Below are positions 32,701-39,823 of a DNA stretch of 64,000 nt, piece by piece. Both the position numbers and the translations under genes were made by a program. Each line of letters opens with the position of its first letter. The first letter of the stretch is position 1. The notes under the pieces were generated by a model. The model saw nothing but the letters and a program-made list of their open reading frames with translations, made no database searches and was not told the origin of the DNA. This stretch comes from a bacterium (GTDB lineage: Bacteria; Myxococcota_A; Bradymonadia; UBA7976; UBA1532). The stretch covers positions 1 to 64,000 of the forward strand of contig JAUHXC010000049.1 of the NCBI GenBank assembly GCA_030427205.1, read 5' to 3'.

Positions 32701-33102
32701 CAGCCGGCGGCTGCCCCCGGGGAACTGCCGCTGGATGTCGTCGACCACAACCCACGCGCCGCCCCGGATCGCGAAGCCCAGCGCCCCGTTGAAGGTGTCC
32801 TCGGCCGCGACTCGCCCGGCCAGCGCGGGATCGTGCGCGCGCAGCTCATCAGCCAGCGCGGCGACCATCACCCCGTGCACGTCGGCGGTCTCGGGCGGCG
32901 GGGCGGTGATCAGCGCGGTGGGGCGGCCGGCGTCCTCGGCGGCGCCCAGCAGCGCTTCGGCGAGGTGGGTCTTGCCCACGCCGGGGAAGCCCACGATCAG
33001 CGCCGCGTCGTGCGGGCCGTCGTGACCGAGGCGCCAGACGTCGTCGGCGACCCGGCGCCGGTCGGCGCCGTCGAGCGCGTGCCAGTCGGGGGATGTGGAC
33101 AC
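29710..33102 (-). CDS. STAND-type NTPase with helical repeats and C-terminal SIR2-like domain
   Basis: A 1130-residue protein from GTG 33102, chosen because GGAG lies about 10 bases upstream and the frame beyond enters the repeat array. Layout: NTPase domain with Walker A GFPGVGKT (38-45) and Walker B GGAWVVVDDIQ (114-123); helical NTPase/winged-helix-like part to about 400; TPR-like helical repeats about 400-780, including three 37-residue near-copies (LFSLYQAAGELL); and a SIR2-like domain about 845-1130 with LVGAGLSLGP, FPSWRAL, VVLTTNYDPLLE, LFKVHGT and LFVGYGMSDP, so the Asn and His used in NAD+ cleavage are kept. Known: SIR2-STAND proteins (Avs5, DSR classes) deplete NAD+ upon phage sensing, usually with SIR2 at the N-terminus. 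Defence function is inferred. Confidence 0.88.
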   Translation of the reverse strand: MSTSPDWHALDGADRRRVADDVWRLGHDGPHDAALIVGFPGVGKTHLAEALLGAAEDAGRPTALITAPPPETADVHGVMVAALADELRAHDPALAGRVAAEDTFNGALGFAIRGGAWVVVDDIQRQFPGGSRRLPEWVSRTLKRKGKLAKAAGCLVLVANRSPDVGPRAGQIRKLSLEPPAVEAAGAILDGALPRPDALPAARRVEVINRLGANPRALTLLAQLLDTYTVGDLLGPPKPDAPLERDPTLVRAIERQIVGKATADLPDEVRGWMRLLTALRVDAEVELIAAMAIPASPGGPPRKGAAPEIDWKAARQTLRNRYLLRIIGGQRDRLHPLAVELERPRLQADAAAWAEAHRRAGWWFARPLLAKRVEVHPPRLEEARHHFAQAGDEAALQRVLATAGAALGRRFGYGTPMPTDDAERDARIALLSAWLDRPGPVGAEYHLARLLAARGRPADLSAAVEHARRGTVGADFHTPWLLWVEVVAQVEGAQAGIAAAREAIGSVAPNKNLFSLYQAAGELLAGDGRVDAAVALLREGIGKIDPQHSLFSLYQAAGELLVGEGRVDEAVELLGQGIGKVDPQYSLHSLYQAASGYLARSGQVTAALSILEEGAGRVPAGRGSGARLAEAAVLIATAAGQRGELLRLLADGLKQSVAEGPGSLGQSLDAMLVGDWARATELAAAGRLAYPSYLPLACIEALGHLGTDDPQAARGALDRFPGGMRHAPSNPLTWLSAAIAVVAGDAATARERWAIYTDDPSATAPDRAALLAAWSAPFRLGELHPAFYHPILPRALTGLPHDLRRPPHGPPVPLGGGAAAVAIPAFTPEAAELPPPLVRALRNGRLMPLVGAGLSLGPDVVGGFPSWRALPARLLDAGDARWVWLSNDDRQSMQRLFLQDDPDTPGELRPRPMLLADMLRRLDQLKDRLGADYPAALDQIFRPPDAAPGATHQAVMALGAQVVLTTNYDPLLEAVEGPPTRTVYTWKQAQKALADIKSGRKVLFKVHGTAEDADSVVMTLDEYGAAHGDASYRAVMGHLLVDHCVLFVGYGMSDPYDLDLLLGQNVADFGGAVALHFALLPRLDDAQAELERADKLRREHRVVVLPYTVGPNHDHGAVLATLRALAEAAG
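31234..31566 (-). repeat. Three tandem 111-bp repeats inside the SIR2-STAND gene
   Basis: Units at 31566-31456, 31455-31345 and 31344-31234, each encoding 37 residues starting LFSLYQAA or LHSLYQAA. The first two are nearly identical; the third has diverged. They form TPR-like hairpins in the presumed sensor region. Confidence 0.85.
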
Positions 33103-33141
33103 TGTCGTTGCTCCGGGGCAGACCGATTCGAGGATAGACGA

Positions 33142-33847
33142 GCCCGGCGCAGCGGACCAGAAGGCCAACGACGGCCTGTGGCACAGGGTGATTTCGGAAG
33201 GGGCACGCGCCCGGAGCAGGGCCGACGACCCGATTTTCGAAGGCGCACGCGCGCCCGAACACTGCGACAGGCCGCGATCGGACGACCCGTGCGCCCGCAG
33301 GCCGTGCCACGACCCTCCGCCGCCCATCGAGACCCGACGCCGGCCTGTGCCACGGCTCGGATTCGCGCGTTCGATGCGCCCGCGGGCCGTGCCACGGGGT
33401 GATCCACGGCGCGCCGACCACCCCGTGGCACAGCCCGCGGGCGCATCGGGCACGCGCCGACCGCCCCGTGGCACGGCCCGCGGGCGCATCGAGCACGCGC
33501 CGGAGGCGCCGTGGCACAGGGTGAACGGGGCAGCCGGGGTCGCCCGGCGGCCCGTGGCACGGCCCGCGGGCGCATGGGGCGGCCGATATCGGGCCGTGGG
33601 ACGGACCGCGGACGGATGACGCGGTCGATCGGCGGGTGAAACCGAGCTGACGGACGCGCGCCCCTTCGAAAATCACCCCGTGGCACAGGGCGGCGGCGCT
33701 CGGCGCACGCGATCGCGCCCCGTGGCACAGGGCGGCGGCGCTCGGCGCACGCGATCGCGCCCCGTGGCACGGGCCGCCGGCGCACGCGATGACCCGCTCC
33801 AGGCCGTGGCACGGCCCGGCGACGACGGCGCAGCGGCCAGTATGAAG
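33142..33847. repeat. Array of about sixteen 42-43-bp intergenic repeats built on GTGSCAC
   Basis: Plus-oriented unit starts (GTGGCAC or a variant) lie at 33425, 33468, 33511, 33554, 33596, 33636 (degenerate), 33680, 33722, 33764 and 33806. Minus-oriented starts lie at 33395, 33353, 33310, 33268 (degenerate), 33226 (degenerate) and 33184. Spacing is 42 or 43, with one 40 and one 44. Units 33680 and 33722 are identical over 42 bases. A typical unit begins GTGGCACGGCCCGCGGGCGC. The two halves face each other around 33396-33424, where 25-bp arms can pair. The array fills the gap between the divergent SIR2-STAND gene and the OPT transporter. Mixed 42/43 spacing breaks any reading frame, so it is not a repeat protein. 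Confidence 0.88.
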
Positions 33848-33962
33848 CATGCCCGCCCACGACACCGCGCCGCCCGGCGCCGCCGCCGATGCTGTCACCG
33901 GATTGCCACCCTCGCTGCGATGGGGTACCCATGCGGGGTGCCCGACGATCTGGGAGGGATCA

Positions 33963-35726
33963 ATGGCAGCGGACCACTCGAGCGGCCCCCCGGGAGGGGT
34001 CGCGCCCTATCGCGAACTGACGGCGGCCAGCGTCATCTTCGGCGTGCTCATCGGCATGGTGATGACGGCGGCCTTCGTCTACATCGGCCTGAAGCTGGGC
34101 TTCACCCTGCCCGGCTCGACGGTGGCGGCGATCCTGGGCTTCGCGGTGCTGCGCGGGGTGCTGCGCAAGGGCAGCATCATCGAGAACAACATCAACCAGA
34201 CGGTCGCCTCGGGGGTCAACAACGCCTCCTCGGGCATCGTCTTCACCCTGCCGGCGCTGTTCCTGCTCAGCGCGACGGACACCGAGATCACCGTCGAGGC
34301 GATGCCGGCGATCCTGGCGGCGATCGGCGGCGCCTTCCTCGGGGTCGCGGTGATCATCCCGCTGCGCAAGCAGATGATCGAGTTCGAGCGGCTGCGGTTC
34401 CCCAGCGGCATCGCCGTCGCCAGCCTGCTCAAGTCGCCCGGCGCCGGCGCGCAGCAGGCCAAGCTGCTCATCGGCGGGGCGCTGCTGGCCACCGGCATCC
34501 ACGTGCTGGCCAACTTCCACATCCTGCCCCACGAGATCGACGTCGGCGGCCCCATCGGGCTGCCGGTCTACTTCCCGCTGGCGATCTACGTCTCGTTCGC
34601 GTCGGTCGGCGCCGGGCTGCTCTCGGGCAAGGGCGGGCTGCCCTTCGTGCTCGGCGGCGTGCTCGCGTGGTGGGTCATCAGCCCCTCGGTCGTGCTGACC
34701 GGCTGGGTGCCCACCGCCGAGGCCCTCGGCTTCACCGACGCGCCCGCCGGCTACGACGGCTGGACGTCGGGCATGGTCTACGGCGAGATGCTGCGCCCGA
34801 TGGGCATCGGCGTGCTGGTCGGCGGCGCGCTGGCCGGGGTCTTCGCCAGCCTGCCGGCGCTCAAGAGCGCGCTCAAGAGCCTCTCGCAGGCGGCCAAGGC
34901 CGGCGCGACGGGCGGCGGCAGCGACGAGATGAGCCCGACCATCCTCTACATCGGCATCGGCGGGGCGATCGTCATCCTGTTCGGCGCGGCTATGCTCTCC
35001 AGCGGCGACATCAGCGTCCTGCAAGGCATCGGCATCGCCATCGTCGGCACCATCTGGCTGGCGCTCGCCGGCCTCGTGGTGGCCCAGGCCACCGGCATGA
35101 CCGACATCTCGCCGCTCTCGGGCATGTCGCTCATCGGCGTCACCTTGATGTTCTTCATGTCCGACGGCAACGCGGTCGCCTCGATCGTGCTCGGCGTCTC
35201 GGTCTGCATCGGCATCGGCCAGTGCGCCGACATGATGAGCGACCTCAAATCGGGGCACCTCGTCGGCGCCATCCCGCGCAAGCAGCAGATCGCCCAGTTC
35301 GCCGTCGGCTGGATCGGCGTGCCGGTCGCCGTCGGCGTGCTCTTCCTCCTGTGGGGTGACGGCGGCGGCTTCGGCCCCTCGAACCCCGAGCTGTCGGCCC
35401 CGCAGGGCGCCGCGCTCGCCGGGGTCATCGAGAGCCTCGGCCAGGGGGCGGCCCCGCTCGACAAGTACGCCGGCGGGCTGGCCATCGGCCTCGGCCTCGG
35501 CGTCTTCCCCATCGCCGGCCTCGGCGTGCTGGTGGGGCTGGCGATGTACCTGCCCTTCTCCATCACCCTGACCTACGGCTTCGGCTGCCTGACCTCGATC
35601 GCGCTCGGCAAGAAGAAGGGCGACGCCTGGATCGGCTCGACCCTGGTGCCCATCGCCGCCGGGTTCATCATCGGCGAGGCGCTGACCAACCTCGGGGCCA
35701 CGCTGATCCAGCTGGCGCTGGGCTGA
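33963..35726 (+). CDS. OPT-family oligopeptide/metal transporter
   Basis: An inner-membrane transporter of 587 residues; ATG 33963 has GGGAGGG upstream. Seen: about 14-16 hydrophobic helices, the early LKLGFTLPGSTVAAILGFAV segment, IIENNINQTVASGVNNASSG (a hallmark of the bacterial OPT branch), RLRFPSGIAVASLL, and LMFFMSDGNAVASIVLG. Known: OPT proteins use proton coupling to import oligopeptides or metal chelates. The next gene follows after 11 bases. The substrate is not predictable from sequence. Confidence 0.93.
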   Translation: MAADHSSGPPGGVAPYRELTAASVIFGVLIGMVMTAAFVYIGLKLGFTLPGSTVAAILGFAVLRGVLRKGSIIENNINQTVASGVNNASSGIVFTLPALFLLSATDTEITVEAMPAILAAIGGAFLGVAVIIPLRKQMIEFERLRFPSGIAVASLLKSPGAGAQQAKLLIGGALLATGIHVLANFHILPHEIDVGGPIGLPVYFPLAIYVSFASVGAGLLSGKGGLPFVLGGVLAWWVISPSVVLTGWVPTAEALGFTDAPAGYDGWTSGMVYGEMLRPMGIGVLVGGALAGVFASLPALKSALKSLSQAAKAGATGGGSDEMSPTILYIGIGGAIVILFGAAMLSSGDISVLQGIGIAIVGTIWLALAGLVVAQATGMTDISPLSGMSLIGVTLMFFMSDGNAVASIVLGVSVCIGIGQCADMMSDLKSGHLVGAIPRKQQIAQFAVGWIGVPVAVGVLFLLWGDGGGFGPSNPELSAPQGAALAGVIESLGQGAAPLDKYAGGLAIGLGLGVFPIAGLGVLVGLAMYLPFSITLTYGFGCLTSIALGKKKGDAWIGSTLVPIAAGFIIGEALTNLGATLIQLALG

Positions 35727-35737
35727 GGGGGGAACAG

Positions 35738-36718
35738 ATGAAAGCCATCGGTATCATCATCCTGGCCGTCGGCGTGGGCATCTGCGCCGCCTTCGGCGCG
35801 CGGCTCAGCGACGACATGTACGATCGCACCCGCCTCGACGGGCAGATCAAGCTGCTGCAGGGCCAGACCGACAAGGCCTGGGCCGACTACTGTCAGGCCC
35901 GCGAGGCGGCCAAGCTCGACAAGGGCGAGTGCGCGCCGCCCGAGAAGGTCGCCGAGAAGCCGGCCGATACGCCGCTCGAGGCCGCCGAAGACGGCGCCGA
36001 AGCCGCCGCGGACGACAAGGCCGAGGCCGAGACCAGGCTGCCCACCTACGACGAGGCCCTGGCCGCCGAGAAGGCCGCCCTCGCGCAGGTCGGCCCCACC
36101 ACCGAGTCGCTCAGCGGCGCGCCCAAGCAAGCCCGCGACCGCTGGCTCGCCCTGCGCACGCAGACCGTCGAGCCCAAGGCCCGGGTGGCCTCCACCGCCC
36201 TGCCCGGCCCCGAGACCCGCCTCTCGGGCTGGTTCTCGCTCGCGGGCATGCCCTTCCTCGGCGGGCTGGCGCTGATCGTCATCGGCGCCGTGCTCGGCCG
36301 CCGTGCCGCCAAGGCCGAGTTGAGCGACGACAAGCCGGGCAGCGATACCCGGGTCGACTTCGGTGTCGCCGTCGAGAACCTGGCCCGTGAGGTCCGCGCC
36401 CTCTCCGACCGGGCCAACGCCCTGAGCGACCCTTCGCCCGCCGAGCGCAAAGCGATCCACGGCGAGATCGAAGATCTGCAGCTGACCCGCTTCGCCCCCA
36501 TCGTCGAGGCGCGCTATCAGCTGCAGAACCGCATCGGCCTCGGCGGCTTCGCCAACGTCTTCGGCCCGTTCTCCGGCGGCGAGCGCTGGGTCAACCGCGC
36601 CTGGAGCACCCTGGCCGACGATCACTGGCCCGAGACCGTGCGCTCCCTCTCCCGCAGCGCCGAGCAGCTCGCCGCCGCCGCCGCCGCCCTGCGCGAGGAG
36701 CTGGCCAAGGCCAGCTGA
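35738..36718 (+). CDS. Hypothetical membrane-anchored protein next to OPT transporter
   Basis: A protein of 326 residues. Seen: an N-terminal membrane helix (AIGIIILAVGVGICAAFGA), a charged coiled or disordered part rich in Ala/Glu/Lys (about 25-150), a second membrane helix (LAGMPFLGGLALIVIGAVL, about 167-188), then a soluble helical C-terminus (AVENLAREVRALSDRANAL, and RNRIGLGGFANVFGPFSGGERWVN nearby). No family recognised. The 11-base spacing to the OPT gene suggests an accessory subunit or regulator of that transporter. Confidence 0.7.
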   Translation: MKAIGIIILAVGVGICAAFGARLSDDMYDRTRLDGQIKLLQGQTDKAWADYCQAREAAKLDKGECAPPEKVAEKPADTPLEAAEDGAEAAADDKAEAETRLPTYDEALAAEKAALAQVGPTTESLSGAPKQARDRWLALRTQTVEPKARVASTALPGPETRLSGWFSLAGMPFLGGLALIVIGAVLGRRAAKAELSDDKPGSDTRVDFGVAVENLAREVRALSDRANALSDPSPAERKAIHGEIEDLQLTRFAPIVEARYQLQNRIGLGGFANVFGPFSGGERWVNRAWSTLADDHWPETVRSLSRSAEQLAAAAAALREELAKAS

Positions 36719-36895
36719 CCCTCCTCCCTTCTCTCCCTCCTTCCCGGCTCCCACTCACTCCCTCCCGATCCCTCTCCCCCACTCACCACCGGGCCCACCC
36801 CCAGCCCCGGTTCGTCATCACCCACCACCAATCCGACCCCTTCACCACGCTCCCTGCCCGACGACCCCTTCGCCCCGTCCCCCTCCCACAACCGA
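36719..36895. repeat. Polypyrimidine-rich tract between convergent genes
   Basis: About 180 bases in which the plus strand is almost entirely C and T or C and A (CCCTCCTCCCTTCTCTCCCT at the start). It lies in the 374-base gap between the OPT operon and the end of feoB. No hairpin with T-run is visible, and 36896-37092 shows no gene. Confidence 0.6.
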
Positions 36896-37092
36896 GCGGG
36901 CCGGCCGGGCGAGGGCCACTCGCCGCCCGTCTGCAGGCCCCGGCCGCAGCGATCGCTCCCGCTCACAACGACTCCTGGAGATCGATGCCTACAGCGTTGC
37001 CCAAGCCGAAGCAGGGCGAAGAGGGGCCATCGCCCGGACGGCCCGCGGTGCTTCACCCACCACCCGGACCGCGCGGCTTCACCCGCGCCCCA

Positions 37093-39276
37093 TCAAGAGA
37101 ACCCGAGCAGCTTGCCGCCCTGATACACCGCAAACGCCGCCACCCACGCCAGCGCGGTCATGTACCCGAACATCAGCAGCGGCCAGCGGTAGCTGCGGGT
37201 CTCGCGCTTCACCGCCGCGAGCGTCGACATGCACTGGCAGGCCAGCGCGAAGAAGACCAGCAGCGACAGCCCCATGAGCGGCGTGTAGCGCGGCTTGCCC
37301 ATGGCGGTCTTCTCTTCCCGAATAGCCGCCCGCAGGCCGGGGTTCTCCTCGTCCACCTCACCGACGCTGTAGACGACGCCCAGCGTGCCCACGAAGACCT
37401 CACGCGCCGCGAACGCGCCGATGATCGCCACCCCGATCTTCCAGTCGTAGCCCAGCGGCTCGATGATCGGCTCGATGGCGTGCCCCATGCGCCCGGCGTA
37501 GCTGTTGCGCAGCTGTTCGCCGGTGATCTGCGACTCGAGCAGCTCGATGGACGGCGCGCCGGGCCCGTGCTCCAGCTCGATGCTCGTCTTCTCGGCGGTC
37601 AGCCGGTCGATCTCGGGCGAGGTCTGGGGGAAGGTCAGCAGCCCCCAGAGCACCGCGGTGCACACCAGGATCACCGTGCCCGCCTCGGTGACGAAGACCT
37701 TGCCCCGCGACAGCACCAGCCGCGTCACCGAGCGCGGGTCGGGCATGCGATACGGCGGCAGCTCGAGCAGCAGCGGCACCCGCGGCCCCTTGAGGACGGT
37801 GCGCCCCAGCACCGCCGCGGCGATCAGCGCCATCACGATGCCGAAGAAATACAGCGCCACCATCGTGAGGCTCTGCACGTTGAAGACGCCGGCCACATAG
37901 CTCGCCGGAATGACCGCGCCGATGATCAGCGTATAGACCGGCAGCCGCGCCGCGCAGGTGGTCAGCGGCAGGACCATCATCGTCAAGAATCGATCGCGCC
38001 GGCGCTCCATGGTGCGGGTGGCCATGATCGCCGGCACCGCGCAGGCGTAGGCCGAGAGCATCGGCACGAAGGCCCGCCCGTGCAGCCCGATGCGGTTCAT
38101 GATGCGATCCATCAGAAAGGCGGCCCGGGCCATGTAGCCGCTGTCCTCCATGATCGCGATGAACAAGAACAGCAAGAGAATCTGCGGCAGGAAGACGAGC
38201 ACATTGCCCACCCCGCCGATGAGCGCCCCCACCAGAAAATCGGTGAACAGGCCCGCCGGCAGCGTCGCCGTCACCCAGCCCGACAGGGCGCCGAAGCCGT
38301 CCTCGACCAGCCCGATGAACGGATCCGACCACGCGAAGAGCGCCTGGAAGAGCACGAACATCAGCCCGATGAAGACCACGAAGCCCAGCGCCGGGTTGAG
38401 CAGCACCGCGTCGACCTTGTCGGTCCAGCTGCGCGGCACGGCCGTGCGGGTGACCCAGTCGCCGGCGTGCGCGTCGATCCAGGCGAAGCGCGCGCCGACG
38501 ATCTCGCCGTCGACGTCACGGCCCGCCTCGCCGGCCCGCTTGAGGCGATCGAGCACCCGCAGCCGCAGATCGGCCGGCGCGTCGGTCAGCTCGTCGTCGA
38601 CGTCGATGCTCATCAACGCCCACAGCCCCACCGCCCGCCGCAGCTGCGGCTCGGCCCGCGGCGGCACCGCGTCGCCCAGGACCTCGTCGAGGGCCATCAG
38701 ATCGGCCTCGAGCGCCGCCGACGGCGTCCAGCGCCAGCGCTCGGAGCGGGGATGCGTCGTCAACGCCTCACCGATGGCCGCCCGCAGGCGATCGAGGGTC
38801 GCCGCCCGCGTCGCGACGACCGGCACCACCGGCACGCCGAGCGCGCTCGCCAGGGCGTCGGTATCGACCTGCACCCCGGCGGTCTCGGCGGCGTCGACCA
38901 TGTTGAGCGCCACCAGCGTCGGCCGACCGAGCTCGATGACCTGCAGCGCGAAGTACAGGTTGCGCTCGAGGTTGCAGGCGTCGACGACCACCACCGCCAG
39001 ATCGGGCGCGTCGAGCCCGTGGCGACCGATGAGCGCGTCGATGGCGATCTGCTCCTCGGCGCTGCGCGCGGCGAGGCTGTAGGTGCCGGGCACGTCGACC
39101 ACGTCGACGTCGCGCGTGTCGAGGGCCATGCGCCCGACGGTGCGCTCGACGGTGATGCCGGGGTAGTTGCCCACCCGGGCGTTGGCCCCGGTCAAGCGGT
39201 TGAAGAGCGTGGTCTTGCCGGTGTTGGGGTTGCCCACCAGCGCCACGAGCGGCGGCCGCTGCGCCTCGCCGCTCAC
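37093..39276 (-). CDS. feoB: Ferrous iron transporter FeoB
   Basis: The inner-membrane Fe(II) importer, 727 residues. Seen: an N-terminal G domain with G1 GNPNTGKT (about 15-22), the NYPGITVER switch, G3 DVPGTYSL and G4 NMVD; a helical GDI domain; and about eight to ten membrane helices with Gate motifs (VFLPQILLLFLFIAIMEDSG, then FLMDRIMNRIGLHGRAFVPM). The ATG overlaps the feoA stop by 4 bases. No feoC follows. Iron-dependent control by a Fur-like site upstream of feoA is possible. Confidence 0.97.
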   Translation of the reverse strand: MSGEAQRPPLVALVGNPNTGKTTLFNRLTGANARVGNYPGITVERTVGRMALDTRDVDVVDVPGTYSLAARSAEEQIAIDALIGRHGLDAPDLAVVVVDACNLERNLYFALQVIELGRPTLVALNMVDAAETAGVQVDTDALASALGVPVVPVVATRAATLDRLRAAIGEALTTHPRSERWRWTPSAALEADLMALDEVLGDAVPPRAEPQLRRAVGLWALMSIDVDDELTDAPADLRLRVLDRLKRAGEAGRDVDGEIVGARFAWIDAHAGDWVTRTAVPRSWTDKVDAVLLNPALGFVVFIGLMFVLFQALFAWSDPFIGLVEDGFGALSGWVTATLPAGLFTDFLVGALIGGVGNVLVFLPQILLLFLFIAIMEDSGYMARAAFLMDRIMNRIGLHGRAFVPMLSAYACAVPAIMATRTMERRRDRFLTMMVLPLTTCAARLPVYTLIIGAVIPASYVAGVFNVQSLTMVALYFFGIVMALIAAAVLGRTVLKGPRVPLLLELPPYRMPDPRSVTRLVLSRGKVFVTEAGTVILVCTAVLWGLLTFPQTSPEIDRLTAEKTSIELEHGPGAPSIELLESQITGEQLRNSYAGRMGHAIEPIIEPLGYDWKIGVAIIGAFAAREVFVGTLGVVYSVGEVDEENPGLRAAIREEKTAMGKPRYTPLMGLSLLVFFALACQCMSTLAAVKRETRSYRWPLLMFGYMTALAWVAAFAVYQGGKLLGFS

Positions 39277-39503
39277 GTCGACGCCCGCTCGACGACGATC
39301 GCCGCCGCCTCGCGCTTGCGGATCGACAGGTTGCAGCCGCGCACCGCGAACTCGAGCGGATCACCGAGCGGGGCCACCTTGCGCAGCTCGACGACCGTGC
39401 CCGGCACCAGCCCGAGCTCGAGCAGGCGGCGGCGGAAGGCGCGGTCGCCCCCGACTGCGGACAAGGTCGCCCGCTGACCGGGCGCGAGTTCGGCGAGGGT
39501 CAT
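39273..39503 (-). CDS. feoA: Ferrous iron transport protein FeoA
   Basis: A small cytoplasmic SH3-like protein of 76 residues. Seen: the FeoA pattern LAELAPGQRATLSAVGGD, a central LLELGLVPGTVVELRKVAPLGDP and a C-terminal LSIRKREAAAIVVE. Known: it binds FeoB and is needed for Fe(II) uptake. The stop overlaps the feoB start (ATGA), so the two are translated together. Confidence 0.94.
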   Translation of the reverse strand: MTLAELAPGQRATLSAVGGDRAFRRRLLELGLVPGTVVELRKVAPLGDPLEFAVRGCNLSIRKREAAAIVVERAST

Positions 39504-39576
39504 GCATCCTCCAGATCGAGCGGGCTGTCATCCCAGCCGACCCTAGCCGCGGCCGCAGGCAGCCGCCAGAGGCAAT

Positions 39577-39591
39577 TGATACGCGTTTTCA
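39577..39591. promoter_or_regulatory. Candidate Fur box upstream of feoA
   Basis: TGATACGCGTTTTCA, about 75-90 bases before the feoA start, matches about 11 of 15 positions of the 7-1-7 Fur consensus and keeps the outer TGA/TCA symmetry. It lies in the most AT-rich part of the 320-base feoA-pseudopilin gap (39504-39823). Confidence 0.35.
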
Positions 39592-39709
39592 CTGCATGGT
39601 TCGGCGCGCGGCCATACTGCACCCCCTGCGCGCGGCGCGCGCGGAAGTTCGCACAGCCGCCGAGCGTTCGCCGAGGAGCCGATCGCGCCGGTCGCCGGAC
39701 GCGCGCGGT

Positions 39710-39739
39710 TTGTCCGGTCGTCGGGGTTGGCGGTATGCT
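39710..39739 (+). promoter_or_regulatory. Candidate promoter of the pseudopilin-like gene
   Basis: TTGTCC, 18-base spacer, TATGCT, about 84 bases before the ATG at 39824. Each element matches 4 of 6 sigma-70 positions. Confidence 0.35.
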
Positions 39740-39823
39740 GGCCGCGACGTGCCGGTCGCCGGCGCCCGGCGGGGCGCGGCGCGGCCCGGCGACGCGCTGA
39801 TCACAGCGCTGGAGGCTCCGAAG

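Noticed and set aside
33103..33489. N-terminal extension of the SIR2-STAND protein into the repeat array
   Set aside because: The extension reads as Arg/Pro-rich repeat translation, and a GTG with GGAG upstream gives a sensible start at 33102.
33142..33847. CRISPR array
   Set aside because: Neighbouring units are similar over their full 42-43 bases, so there are no unique spacers, and orientation flips in the middle.
33680..33847. Repeat protein encoded by the 42-bp units (GGGARRTRSRPVAQ)
   Set aside because: Only the two identical 42-bp units keep frame; 43-bp units elsewhere break it and there is no ribosome site.
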